The translations under genes and the position numbers were made by a program. The notes beneath the pieces were generated by a model. It had not been told where the DNA came from. It saw only the letters and a list, made by a program, of their open reading frames with translations, and did no database searches. This document shows positions 54,652 through 63,617 of a DNA stretch of 64,000 nucleotides, piece by piece (positions within the stretch are counted from its first letter, which is position 1; each line of letters begins with the position of its first letter). The DNA is from an uncultured Bacteroidales bacterium (GTDB lineage: Bacteria > Bacteroidota > Bacteroidia > Bacteroidales > F082). The stretch covers positions 142,142-206,141 of the forward strand of contig CAMYYD010000002.1 of the NCBI GenBank assembly GCA_947303395.1, written 5' to 3'.

Positions 54652-54679
54652 CAAAGATACGAAAAAATATTTACCTTTG
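54652..54679. promoter_or_regulatory. back-to-back promoters for the S8 (-) and C10 (+) protease genes
   Basis: Minus-strand TATCTTTG at 54659-54652 and plus-strand TACCTTTG at 54672-54679, only 12 bp apart. RNA polymerase cannot occupy both at once. Confidence 0.7.
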
Positions 54680-54721
54680 CAAACTAAAACAAATGAATAT
54701 TAACAATTTAACACAAATAAA

Positions 54722-56743
54722 ATGAAAAAAACTCTATTAATCATTGCAATTTTTGCTTTAACCATTGGCAAAATGTTTGCAGGTCCTGTTGACGCGCAAC
54801 GTGCCCAGCAGATAGGAAATCGTTTTTTGAGCACAAAAGCACTCAAGAGCGATATACAGCTCAACCTCGTTTACACCTCAGCAACACGCGATGCCGTTGA
54901 TTATTACGCATTTAACGTTGACGGTGGCTACGGATTCGTCATCGTGGCAGGCGACGACCGCGTGAAACCGATTCTTGCTTATTCAACAAGCGGCACATTC
55001 AACCCGAGCGACATCGCCGATGGTTTTGAATTCACACTGAATAGCTTCAGCCATGAGATTCAATACATTAGAGAACACAACATAGCAGCTACCGACGACA
55101 TCACAGCCGAGTGGCAATCGGTAGCCGAGACAGGCTATATTAATAAGGAGAGAAAGAGTCGCGCAGTTGTAGGTCCACTCTGCCCTACCATCTGGAATCA
55201 GAACTGGCCTTACAACAGCCAGTGCCCTGAAGACGAAGAAGGCAGCGGAGGCCGTGTTTATGCCGGTTGCGTTGCCACAGCTATGGGTCAGGTGATGAAA
55301 TTCTGGAACTGGCCGGCACAAGGAACAGGTTCGCACACATATAATCCAAGCGGCTATGCTCAGCAAACCGCCAACTTCGGCGAGACAGAATACCATTTTG
55401 AACTCATGCCTAACGACCTCGACTCGTTAAGCACCGAGGAGGATTATTTCTACATCGCACAATTCCTGCACCATTGCGGCATCTCAGTTGATATGCAGTA
55501 CAGCGGTCACGGCAGCGGCGCCTACTCACAAGATGTGGTAACCGCATTAAACAACTATTTCAAATATTCTTGTGATGATATGGAGACACTCAGCTTCTGG
55601 GGATTCAATTTCTACACCATCGAACAATGGACTCAGATGCTTAAAGACGGTGGTCTTGATGAAGGAATGCCTTTGTATTATAGCGGTTCCGACGACAACG
55701 GAGCTGGCGGTCACGCTTTCGTGTGCGACGGCTACGACGAGAACGACTATTTCCACTTCAACTGGGGCTGGAGCGGCCGCGACGACGCATGGTGCCCTAT
55801 CGGTGCACTCAACACCACAAAATATGCCTTCAACGACTCGAACGGATTCATCGGACACATTCAGCCACAGGGCGACGATTATTATCAACGTCCTGAAAAC
55901 ATCACCGATTTTGAAGTGATTGAGAATGAAGACATGACAAGTGTCAGCATCACATGGACTAACCCTGAAAACAACCTCAATGGCGAGCCACTGGGTGATT
56001 TCAACGTTTATGTCTATCGCAATGGAAACATCATTTTCCAGACAGAAGGTGTCAAAGGCGACAGAATGGATATCAATGACTTAGATCTCGAAGAAGGTCT
56101 TTACCAATATTCAATTATTGCAGAGAATGAATACGGTTTCAGCCGCAAAGCATACGCAACAATTCTTGTGGGCGACAAATGCGATATCACCTTCGAACTC
56201 ACCGATGAGGGAGGCGACGGCTGGAAAGGCGCTTGCATCAGCGTAACAGACGAGAAAGGACAGCGCATTGCTAAAGTGACGATGGAGGAAGGTTCGGCAC
56301 AGACCATTGTGATGCCACTCTTGAAGGGCGATCTCAACTTCATCTGGAACCACGGCTGGTATCACACCTCAGAACAATACGACACCGACTATGAGTGCGC
56401 TTTCGTCATCAAGAACGCTGACGATGAGATTCTTTTCACCTCAGGCGAGCACAGCGACGGCGTCTTCCTGACATACAACAACGACTGCGAGAACGTATCT
56501 GTTGAAGAAGTCAGCGTTAGCAATATCCGCCTCTACCCTAACCCGACTAACGGAGTTATCAATATTGAAGGAAACGGCGCAATGAACATCAGCGTTATGA
56601 ACGTGCTCGGCCAGAAAGTAATGGAAATGAGCGTCACTGACAACGCCACCCTTGATTTGAGCGGCTTCGGAGCAGGAATATATATGATACGAATTGAGAC
56701 AGCGAATGGTACAATGACAGAAAAAGTGAACATCAGAAGATAA
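54722..56743 (+). CDS. secreted C10 (streptopain-like) cysteine protease, copy 1
   Basis: The protein has 673 residues with a signal peptide (LLIIAIFALTIGKMFA). The propeptide (about 21-150) contains YGFVIVAGDDRVKPILAYS, the Spi-like fold. The catalytic Cys183 is in VYAGCVATAMGQVMKFW and His331 in GAGGHAFVCDGY; NWGWSG follows with the Trp motif. After a fibronectin III-like domain (NITDFEVIE, SVSITWTNPENNL) comes a segment CDITFELTDEGGDGWKGACI seen twice in this locus. The end is a T9SS sorting domain (YPNPTNGVINIEG, FGAGIYMIRIETANG). It likely digests host or dietary protein outside the cell. Confidence 0.93.
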   Translation: MKKTLLIIAIFALTIGKMFAGPVDAQRAQQIGNRFLSTKALKSDIQLNLVYTSATRDAVDYYAFNVDGGYGFVIVAGDDRVKPILAYSTSGTFNPSDIADGFEFTLNSFSHEIQYIREHNIAATDDITAEWQSVAETGYINKERKSRAVVGPLCPTIWNQNWPYNSQCPEDEEGSGGRVYAGCVATAMGQVMKFWNWPAQGTGSHTYNPSGYAQQTANFGETEYHFELMPNDLDSLSTEEDYFYIAQFLHHCGISVDMQYSGHGSGAYSQDVVTALNNYFKYSCDDMETLSFWGFNFYTIEQWTQMLKDGGLDEGMPLYYSGSDDNGAGGHAFVCDGYDENDYFHFNWGWSGRDDAWCPIGALNTTKYAFNDSNGFIGHIQPQGDDYYQRPENITDFEVIENEDMTSVSITWTNPENNLNGEPLGDFNVYVYRNGNIIFQTEGVKGDRMDINDLDLEEGLYQYSIIAENEYGFSRKAYATILVGDKCDITFELTDEGGDGWKGACISVTDEKGQRIAKVTMEEGSAQTIVMPLLKGDLNFIWNHGWYHTSEQYDTDYECAFVIKNADDEILFTSGEHSDGVFLTYNNDCENVSVEEVSVSNIRLYPNPTNGVINIEGNGAMNISVMNVLGQKVMEMSVTDNATLDLSGFGAGIYMIRIETANGTMTEKVNIRR

Positions 56744-56760
56744 CAATTAGCATTATTTAT

Positions 56761-56799
56761 AAAAACTTGAAGCCACAGCTGTGGCTTCAAGTTTTTTTT
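56761..56799 (+). terminator. terminator between the two C10 protease genes
   Basis: A perfect 36-bp palindrome (18 bp per arm, GAAGCCACAG...CTGTGGCTTC at the core) ending in eight T. Confidence 0.9.
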
Positions 56800-56800
56800 A

Positions 56801-56808
56801 TATCTTTG
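56801..56808 (+). promoter_or_regulatory. -7 element for C10 protease copy 2
   Basis: TATCTTTG directly after the terminator T-run, 34 bp before the ATG at 56843. Copy 2 therefore has its own promoter. Confidence 0.7.
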
Positions 56809-56842
56809 CAGCCTTAACCATAATTAACTTAATTCAAATAAA

Positions 56843-58870
56843 ATGAAAAAAATTCTATTATTCATTGCTATTTTGGCCTTTTCTATGGGTCAATTGTTTG
56901 CAGGTCCTGTCGACGCACAGCGCGCTCAGCAGATAGGAAACCGTTTTTTGAGGGCTAAAGCACTCAAGAGCGACATCCAGCTTAACCTTGCTTATACCTC
57001 AGCGACACGTGACGCCGTTGATTATTATGTATTTAACGCACCGAACAACAATGGTTTTGTAATCATCGCCGGCGACGACCGCGTGAAGCCTATCTTGGCA
57101 TATTCCACCACAGGAAACTTCGATGCTAACAGTGTTTCGGATGGTTTCAGCTTTACGCTCAACAGTTTTTGTGAAGAAATTCAATACGTTAGAGAGCATA
57201 ACATTGAAGCTACAGCCGATATCGTTGCAGAATGGGAATCAGTGTCGAAAAATGGTATAATTAATCAAGGTAGGGGCAATCGCGCTGTTGTAGGTCCACT
57301 CCTTCAAACAACATGGCACCAGAACTTCCCATACAACAGCCAATGTCCTGAAGATCCTGATGGCAATGGCGGTTACGTTTATGCCGGATGCGTCGCCACA
57401 GCAATGGGACAGGTGATGAAATTCTGGGACTACCCGGCACAGGGAGAAGGTTCGTATTCTTATTATCCTGGTGGTTATCCGCAACAAACTGCCAACTTTG
57501 GTGAGACTGAGTATCATTTTGAATTGATGCCTAACGACCTCGACTCGCTGAGCACCGAGGAAGATTATTTTTATATTGCGCAACTCCTGCATCATTGCGG
57601 CATTGCGGTGGAAATGATATACGGTCCCGACGGCAGCGGTGCTTATTCTGGCGACGTGCCTCCAGCGTTACGCACCTATTTCGGATATTCTTGCGATGAC
57701 CACATCACCAACTATGGCGGTGGCTGGTGGGGCCCTGGCTACTCCAATGAGGAATGGACACAGATGCTGAAAGACGGTGGTCTCGACGAAGGTATACCTT
57801 TATATTATAGCGGTCAGGACGACGGTGGTGCCGGTGGTCACGCCTTCGTGTGCGACGGCTACGACGAGAACGACTATTTCCATTTCAACTGGGGATGGAG
57901 CGGCAAAGACGATGCATGGTGCCCAGTCGGAGCACTCAACACCACAAAATACGCTTTCAACTCAATGAATGGCTTCACGGGACATATCATCCCAGACTCA
58001 CCGGAATATATGAATCGTCCTGAAAACATCACCGATTTCGAAGTGGTTGAAAATGAAGACATGACAAGTGTGACAATCAACTGGACTAACCCAGAAAACA
58101 ACCTCAACGGCGAGCCTCTTACAAGCTTTATAGTCAATGTTTATCGCAACGGAGAGCTTATCTTTACTACAGAAGGTTCTAAAGGTCAAAGGATGGATTT
58201 CGTCGATGAAAATCTCGAAGAAGGACTTTACCAATATTCTATTATTGCTGAAAACGAATTCGGTTTCAACCGCAAAGCATACGCTCAGATTCTCGTTGGC
58301 GACAAATGCGACATAACTTTCGAGCTCACCGATGATGGCGGCGACGGCTGGAAAGGCGCCTGCATCAGCGTGACAACTGAAGACGGACAGCGTATTGGTG
58401 CTGTCACCATGACAGAAGGCTCGGCCCAAACAGTGGTGATGCCGCTTTTGAAGGGCAATCTCAACTTCATTTGGAACCACGGCTGGTATCACACCTCAGA
58501 GCAATACGACACCGACTATGAGTGCCATTTCATCATCAAGAACGCTAACGACGAAGTTCTTTACACCTCAGGCGAGCACAGCGATGGTGTTTTCCTGACA
58601 TACAACAACGACTGCGAACACACCAATGTTACAGAAATCAGTGCCAGCAACGCCAGCCTCTACCCTAACCCGACAAACGGAATTCTCAACATTGAAGGAA
58701 ACGGCGAGATGACCATCAGCGTGATGAACGTTTTAGGTCAGAAAGTTCTTGAGACAACTGCAACCGACAATACAACCATTGATTTGAGCGGTTTTGGAGA
58801 AGGAATTTACATGATTAGAGTTGAGACTGCAAATGGCCTGACAACACAGAAAGTAAACGTAAGGAGATAA
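56843..58870 (+). CDS. secreted C10 (streptopain-like) cysteine protease, copy 2
   Basis: The protein has 675 residues and is a close paralogue of the gene upstream, with the same order: signal peptide, propeptide, catalytic Cys in VYAGCVATAMGQVMKFW, His in GAGGHAFVCDGYDENDYFHF, FN3-like domain, GGDGWKGACI segment and T9SS sorting domain (YPNPTNGILNIEG, FGEGIYMIRVETANG). The two differ most in the S2-like region before the catalytic His (TNYGGGWWGPGYSNEEW here versus LSFWGFNFYTIEQW) and near 160-175, which suggests different substrate preference. A tandem duplication is the simplest origin. Confidence 0.93.
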   Translation: MKKILLFIAILAFSMGQLFAGPVDAQRAQQIGNRFLRAKALKSDIQLNLAYTSATRDAVDYYVFNAPNNNGFVIIAGDDRVKPILAYSTTGNFDANSVSDGFSFTLNSFCEEIQYVREHNIEATADIVAEWESVSKNGIINQGRGNRAVVGPLLQTTWHQNFPYNSQCPEDPDGNGGYVYAGCVATAMGQVMKFWDYPAQGEGSYSYYPGGYPQQTANFGETEYHFELMPNDLDSLSTEEDYFYIAQLLHHCGIAVEMIYGPDGSGAYSGDVPPALRTYFGYSCDDHITNYGGGWWGPGYSNEEWTQMLKDGGLDEGIPLYYSGQDDGGAGGHAFVCDGYDENDYFHFNWGWSGKDDAWCPVGALNTTKYAFNSMNGFTGHIIPDSPEYMNRPENITDFEVVENEDMTSVTINWTNPENNLNGEPLTSFIVNVYRNGELIFTTEGSKGQRMDFVDENLEEGLYQYSIIAENEFGFNRKAYAQILVGDKCDITFELTDDGGDGWKGACISVTTEDGQRIGAVTMTEGSAQTVVMPLLKGNLNFIWNHGWYHTSEQYDTDYECHFIIKNANDEVLYTSGEHSDGVFLTYNNDCEHTNVTEISASNASLYPNPTNGILNIEGNGEMTISVMNVLGQKVLETTATDNTTIDLSGFGEGIYMIRVETANGLTTQKVNVRR

Positions 58871-58895
58871 AAGATATTAGATAACAGATAAAAGA

Positions 58896-58922
58896 ATAGA
58901 GACGCCACATTGTGACGTCTCT
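58896..58922. repeat. palindromic repeat (family A-like) between convergent genes
   Basis: TAGAGACGCCACA and TGTGACGTCTCTA (13-bp arms, one mismatch). The outer arms match the in-gene family. Here it may also serve as a terminator for the C10 gene and for the hydrogenase operon. Confidence 0.65.
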
Positions 58923-58947
58923 ATTTATATTAATAAGGTATTCCCTA

Positions 58948-59436
58948 TTAATCGTTGTACTCAGCCAAAACTTCTTTGACTTTGTCAGGTGTCAAACGGC
59001 CGTAGACCTTGTCACCAATCATAGCGACTGGAGCAAGACCGCAGGCGCCCACGCAACGGAGGCAGTTCAATGAGAACTTTCCGTCAGGTGTTGTGCCACC
59101 GACTTCAACGCCGAGCTGACGTTTCAACTCATCCAAAACCTTCTCAGCACCACGCACGTAGCAGGCTGTACCCAAGCAAACTGAAATCGGGTGCTTGCCC
59201 TTTGGAGTCATGGTGAAGAACGAATAGAATGAAACGATACCGTAAACTCTTGATACAGGGATGTTTAACTCCTTAGCGACAAGTTCCTGAACTTCTGCTG
59301 AGAGGTAGCCGTACTCACCCTGAACCTTGTGAAGCACGTTGATAACTTCACCACCATCATTACGGAATGATTTGCAAACATTCTTAATGAATTTGATTTT
59401 ATCTTCTGATAATTTAATAACTGCCATAATATTCAA
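58948..59436 (-). CDS. hydC: NADH-dependent [FeFe] hydrogenase subunit C (NuoE-like)
   Basis: The protein has 162 residues. It is a thioredoxin-like [2Fe-2S] protein of the NuoE/HydC family with the four-Cys set in CLGTACYVRGA and CLRCVGACGLAPV. The N-terminus has a helical GEVINVLHKVQGEYGYLS segment. It is the last gene of the operon and forms the NADH-side module with HydB. Confidence 0.93.
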   Translation of the reverse strand: MNIMAVIKLSEDKIKFIKNVCKSFRNDGGEVINVLHKVQGEYGYLSAEVQELVAKELNIPVSRVYGIVSFYSFFTMTPKGKHPISVCLGTACYVRGAEKVLDELKRQLGVEVGGTTPDGKFSLNCLRCVGACGLAPVAMIGDKVYGRLTPDKVKEVLAEYND

Positions 59437-59454
59437 TTTTTAATTTTCCAACAA

Positions 59455-61242
59455 TTATTTTTCGCTAATCTCAACATGTTCTGACTTGTCGAAATAGTGT
59501 GTATGCAGCAGTTCATGTGACTTGTGGCCGCATGGTTCACCAAAGTACTCAGCGTAGATCTTCTTGATTGAAGGATTCTCGTGTGACTTACGGATCGGTT
59601 TGCCGAGGTCTTCACGATAGATAGCCTCTGTACGTTTCTTGATGATTTCACTGTTGCCATGGTGATATGGCTGACCAGCTCCACCGACGCAACCGCCTGG
59701 GCAAGCCATGACTTCGATAGCGTGGAACTGCTCTTTGCCTTCGCGTACTCTCTCGAGGAGCTTGCGTGCATTTGCCAGACCGTGAGCGATACCGATGTGG
59801 ATTGGGGTGCCTGCGAAGTCAACCCAAGCGTCACGGATACCGTCCATACCACGGAGTTCTGTAAAGTCGATCTTTGGCAACGGTTTGCCGGTGAATACCT
59901 CGTATGCTGTACGGACAGCAGCCTCGATAACACCACCTGTTGCACCGAAGATGACAGCAGCACCTGTTGACTCGCCGAGCGGATCATCGTAATCCTCTGA
60001 TGGCATGTCCTTAAGGTCGAGGTTGAACTGCTTGATCAAGCGAGCCAACTCACGTGTTGAAAGGACGTAGTCGATATCCGGGTTACCGTCTTTGTAGAAC
60101 TCTTTACGTTTGCTTTCGTATTTCTTTGCCAAGCAAGGCATGATAGAAACAACGACGAGGTCTTCTCTCTTGATGCCCATCTTATCGGCCCAGTAGTTCT
60201 TAGCGACAGCGCCGAACATCTGCATAGGTGACTTAGCTGTTGAAGGAACGTCGAGCATATCCGGGAAGTTGTGCTCGAAGAAGTTGACCCAACCTGGGCA
60301 GCATGATGTCAAGATAGGGAGACGCACTGATTTGTCGCCTGCCATGAACTTCTTGATTCTGCCGAGGAGCTCTGTACCTTCTTCCATGATGGTCAAGTCA
60401 GCGGTGAAGTCTGTATCGAACACATAGTCGAAGCCGAGGCGGCGCAATGCTGCTGCCATCTGGCCTGTGACGATGGTACCTGCCGGCATGCCGAACTCTT
60501 CGCCGAGAGCGACACGTGTTGCAGGAGCTGTGTTGACGATGACGGTCTTCTTAGGATTGTTGATGGCTGCCATGACTGCGCGTGTGTCGTCAACCTCGCT
60601 GAAAGCGCCGACTGGGCACACCTGGACGCACTGACCGCACATGACGCATGGTGAATCCATGAGGTCCTGCTCGAAAGCTGGAGCGACGACGGCCTGGAAG
60701 CCACGGTTCACAGCTGACAAAGCACCGACTGTCTGGATGTTGTTACATACGTTCTCGCAGCGGCGGCACATGATACATTTGTCGATGTCGCGGACGATTG
60801 AAGGTGACATATCCTTGCGGTATGTCGACTGCTCACCCTTGAATGGGATGTCACGGATACCGAGGTTCTGAGCGAGCTTCTGGAGTTCGCACTGACCTGA
60901 CTTGGCGCATGTCAAGCAGTCTGTCGGGTGGTCTGAAAGAATCAACTCAACGACTGTGCGGCGTGCGTTGATGACGCGTGCGCTGTGTGTGAGAACTTCC
61001 ATACCTTCGACGCAGTCTGTAGCGCAAGCTGGAGCAAGGTTACGACGTGGTTTGCCGTTGAAATCTTTTGTGATCTCGACAACGCAAACACGGCATCCAC
61101 CTGGTTTGTTCTCAAAGTTCATTCCTGCCAACTCGAAATAGCAGAGGGTAGGAATATGAATACCGGCCTGACGGGCAGCTTTCAAAATTGTTGTGCCTTC
61201 TGCGACCTGAATCTGTTTGTTATCAATTGTTACATTAATCAT
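59455..61242 (-). CDS. hydA: [FeFe] hydrogenase catalytic subunit
   Basis: The protein has 595 residues. From the N-terminus: a [2Fe-2S] domain (GGCRVCVVEI), the His-Cys cluster segment (DHPTDCLTCAKSGQCELQ), two [4Fe-4S] motifs (CIMCRRCENVC; CVMCGQCVQVCPVG), then the H-cluster with L1 TSCCPGW (near 314), L2 MPCLAKKYE (near 369) and L3 ACPGGCVGGAGQP (near 515). The C-terminus is a small-subunit-like region. All H-cluster cysteines are present, including the proton-channel Cys in TSCCP. It is part of a trimeric bifurcating type; HydEFG maturases are not in the window. Confidence 0.97.
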   Translation of the reverse strand: MINVTIDNKQIQVAEGTTILKAARQAGIHIPTLCYFELAGMNFENKPGGCRVCVVEITKDFNGKPRRNLAPACATDCVEGMEVLTHSARVINARRTVVELILSDHPTDCLTCAKSGQCELQKLAQNLGIRDIPFKGEQSTYRKDMSPSIVRDIDKCIMCRRCENVCNNIQTVGALSAVNRGFQAVVAPAFEQDLMDSPCVMCGQCVQVCPVGAFSEVDDTRAVMAAINNPKKTVIVNTAPATRVALGEEFGMPAGTIVTGQMAAALRRLGFDYVFDTDFTADLTIMEEGTELLGRIKKFMAGDKSVRLPILTSCCPGWVNFFEHNFPDMLDVPSTAKSPMQMFGAVAKNYWADKMGIKREDLVVVSIMPCLAKKYESKRKEFYKDGNPDIDYVLSTRELARLIKQFNLDLKDMPSEDYDDPLGESTGAAVIFGATGGVIEAAVRTAYEVFTGKPLPKIDFTELRGMDGIRDAWVDFAGTPIHIGIAHGLANARKLLERVREGKEQFHAIEVMACPGGCVGGAGQPYHHGNSEIIKKRTEAIYREDLGKPIRKSHENPSIKKIYAEYFGEPCGHKSHELLHTHYFDKSEHVEISEK

Positions 61243-61262
61243 ATCTTTCTCCTCCTCTATTT

Positions 61263-63077
61263 TTATTTGACAGAAATAGCATCAAATTTACAACCACTCA
61301 TACATGCACCGCACTTGATACACTTCGTTGTGTCGATTTCCATTGAAGGAAGCTTGTGACCTTCGGCGATGTAGTTTGTCTTCGAGATGGCTTCTGCAGG
61401 GCAGTTCTTGGCGCATTTGCCGCAGCCGATACATTTATCCTTGTCGATGACGTAGTTCATGAGTTTCTTGCAGACACCAGCGCGGCACTTCTTGTCGACG
61501 ACGTGCTCAACGTATTCATCCCAGAAGTTGTCGAGTGTTGACAATACCGGGTTAGGTGATGTCTGACCAAGACCGCACAATGCTGTGTCTTTGATAACAG
61601 CTGCGAGGTTGCGGAGCTCCTGGAGGTCGTCCATTGTTCCGTTGCCTTCTGTGATCTTGTTGAGGATTTCGAGCATTCTCTTGTTACCGATACGGCATGG
61701 TGAGCATTTACCGCAGCTCTCTTCGCATGTGAACTCGAGGTAGAACTTAGCGATAGCAACCATACATGATGTGTCGTCCATAACGACCATACCGCCTGAG
61801 CCCATCATTGAGCCTGCTGCCATCAATGAGTCGTAGTCGATAGCTGTGTCGAGGTGTTTCTCTGTCAAGCAGCCGCCTGAAGGACCACCGGTCTGAACAG
61901 CTTTGAACTTACGGCCACCCTTGATACCACCACCGATTTCGTAGATGATGTCGCGGAGTGTTGTTCCCATAGGAACCTCGATAAGACCGACGTTGTTGAT
62001 CTGACCTGCCAATGCGAACACCTTTGTACCTTTTGACTTCTCTGAACCGATTGATGCGAACCAGTCGGCACCCTTTGTGATGATGATCGGGATATTAGCG
62101 AATGTCTCAACGTTGTTAACGTTAGATGGTTTTGCCATGTAACCTGAAACAGCCGGGAATGGTGGTTTCAAAGTAGGTTCACCACGTTTACCTTCCATTG
62201 AGTGGATAAGAGCTGTCTCTTCACCGCAGACGAATGCGCCGGCGCCGTAGCGGAGCTCGATATCGAAGTTGAAGCCGCTTCCGAGGATGTCGTCGCCGAG
62301 GAGGCCGTATTCACGAGCCTGAGCGATAGCAACCTGCAAACGGTGGATTGCCAATGGGTATTCAGCACGGATGTAGACGAGACCCTTTGTTGCACCGATG
62401 GCGTAGCCGCAGATAGCCATAGCCTCGATGATTGAGTTCGGGTCACCTTCCATGATCGAACGGTCCATGAACGCGCCCGGGTCGCCTTCGTCAGCGTTGC
62501 AGATGACGTATTTCTGGTCGGCCTGGTTCTTTGCGCAGAGACCCCATTTCACACCTGTCGGGAAGCCCGCGCCACCACGGCCACGGAGACCTGACTTGGT
62601 GATTTCGTCGATGACCTGCTGAGGTGTCATCTCACCCAACACCTTTGCGATAGCTTCATAACCACCGCGTGAGATGTATTCGTCGATGTCTTCTGGGTTG
62701 ATGAAACCGCAGTTACGCAAAGCTATACGGAGCTGTTTCTTATAGAAACCCATGTGCTTTGAGTCGGCGACATGCTGTTTGTTTTCCGGATCGAGGTAGA
62801 GAAGGTCAGTGACCTTACGACCTTTGATGATGTGCTCGTTGATGATTTTCTCAACATCTTCAGGTTTAACCTGGGTGTAGAATGTGTTGTCAGGAAGCAT
62901 CTTTACGATAGGGCCCTTCTCGCAGAAGCCGAAGCAGCCTGTTCTGATGACCTGAACTTCATCTTGCAAACCTTTTTCCTTCAGTAATCTTTCAAAGGTT
63001 GCAATGATCTCATCACTTGCAGATGCCTTACATCCGGTACCACCGCAGCAAAGCACGTGCGTTTTGATTTTTGTCAT
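61263..63077 (-). CDS. hydB: NADH-dependent [FeFe] hydrogenase subunit B (NuoF-like)
   Basis: The protein has 604 residues. The N-terminal [2Fe-2S] thioredoxin-like domain has CCGGTGCKAS and CFGFCEKGP. The NuoF core has GLRGRGGAGFPTGVKWG (NAD/FMN), YVICNADEGDPGAFMDR (FMN) and CEESCGKCSPC (4Fe-4S). Two more [4Fe-4S] sites close the chain (CIGCGKCAKNCP; CIKCGACMSGC). It takes NADH and ferredoxin electrons. It lies between the small ferredoxin-like gene (28 bp) and hydA (20 bp). Confidence 0.96.
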   Translation of the reverse strand: MTKIKTHVLCCGGTGCKASASDEIIATFERLLKEKGLQDEVQVIRTGCFGFCEKGPIVKMLPDNTFYTQVKPEDVEKIINEHIIKGRKVTDLLYLDPENKQHVADSKHMGFYKKQLRIALRNCGFINPEDIDEYISRGGYEAIAKVLGEMTPQQVIDEITKSGLRGRGGAGFPTGVKWGLCAKNQADQKYVICNADEGDPGAFMDRSIMEGDPNSIIEAMAICGYAIGATKGLVYIRAEYPLAIHRLQVAIAQAREYGLLGDDILGSGFNFDIELRYGAGAFVCGEETALIHSMEGKRGEPTLKPPFPAVSGYMAKPSNVNNVETFANIPIIITKGADWFASIGSEKSKGTKVFALAGQINNVGLIEVPMGTTLRDIIYEIGGGIKGGRKFKAVQTGGPSGGCLTEKHLDTAIDYDSLMAAGSMMGSGGMVVMDDTSCMVAIAKFYLEFTCEESCGKCSPCRIGNKRMLEILNKITEGNGTMDDLQELRNLAAVIKDTALCGLGQTSPNPVLSTLDNFWDEYVEHVVDKKCRAGVCKKLMNYVIDKDKCIGCGKCAKNCPAEAISKTNYIAEGHKLPSMEIDTTKCIKCGACMSGCKFDAISVK

Positions 63078-63105
63078 ATAAAGTCCTCCAATTTAGAATG
63101 AATGA

Positions 63106-63495
63106 TTAGATTTTCTCATAGTTCACTGGGATGATACCCTCGACGAGCTCGTTGTTCATCACATACTTCTCGAGGATTTCGTCAGCGCGTTTGTTGTCGA
63201 CGTGACCGAAGACGATCGGGTCTTTGCCCGGAACTTTAACCTCGATTGTAGGTTCTGCGTGGCAGTAGCCCATGCAGCCTGTCTGTGTGAAGACGATGCT
63301 GAGTTTAAGCTGGTCAGCTTTCTCCATCATGTGTTCCATCACCTGTTTTGCACCGGCGGCGATACCGCAAGTTGCCATAGCGACTTTCACCTGAACCATT
63401 GAGTCAGGGTTGTTGCTCTTTTCACGAAGGTCGAGATTTGACTGTAATTTCTCTCTCATTGCCTTCAATTCTGCCAATGATTTTACTTTTGCCAT
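63106..63495 (-). CDS. HndB-like [2Fe-2S] thioredoxin-fold protein of the hydrogenase operon
   Basis: The protein has 129 residues. Cysteines in MATCGIAAGAKQVME and FTQTGCMGYCHAEPTIEV give a four-Cys [2Fe-2S] site of the kind found in HndB of NADP-reducing hydrogenases. A helical start (LAELKAMREKLQSNLDLREK) precedes it. It is the first visible gene of the operon. Confidence 0.88.
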   Translation of the reverse strand: MAKVKSLAELKAMREKLQSNLDLREKSNNPDSMVQVKVAMATCGIAAGAKQVMEHMMEKADQLKLSIVFTQTGCMGYCHAEPTIEVKVPGKDPIVFGHVDNKRADEILEKYVMNNELVEGIIPVNYEKI

Positions 63496-63567
63496 ATTTC
63501 GTAAAATTATGTTAATGAATGATTTATGAATATATCTTCAATATTTTTAACCTATTTTAACGTTTGG

Positions 63568-63575
63568 CAAATATA
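63568..63575 (-). promoter_or_regulatory. -7 element of the hydrogenase operon
   Basis: The minus-strand TATATTTG lies 72 bp before the first ATG at 63495. No clear -33 element is seen. Confidence 0.5.
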
Positions 63576-63617
63576 CGAATGTTTTTTATATAAAAAAATA
63601 TTAATGGAAAAATATTT

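Noticed and set aside
59433-59987. 184-codon frame antiparallel-shifted within hydA and hydC
   Set aside because: It overlaps hydA in another frame on the same strand, has Ser/Arg-rich composition typical of a shadow frame, and hydA is certain.
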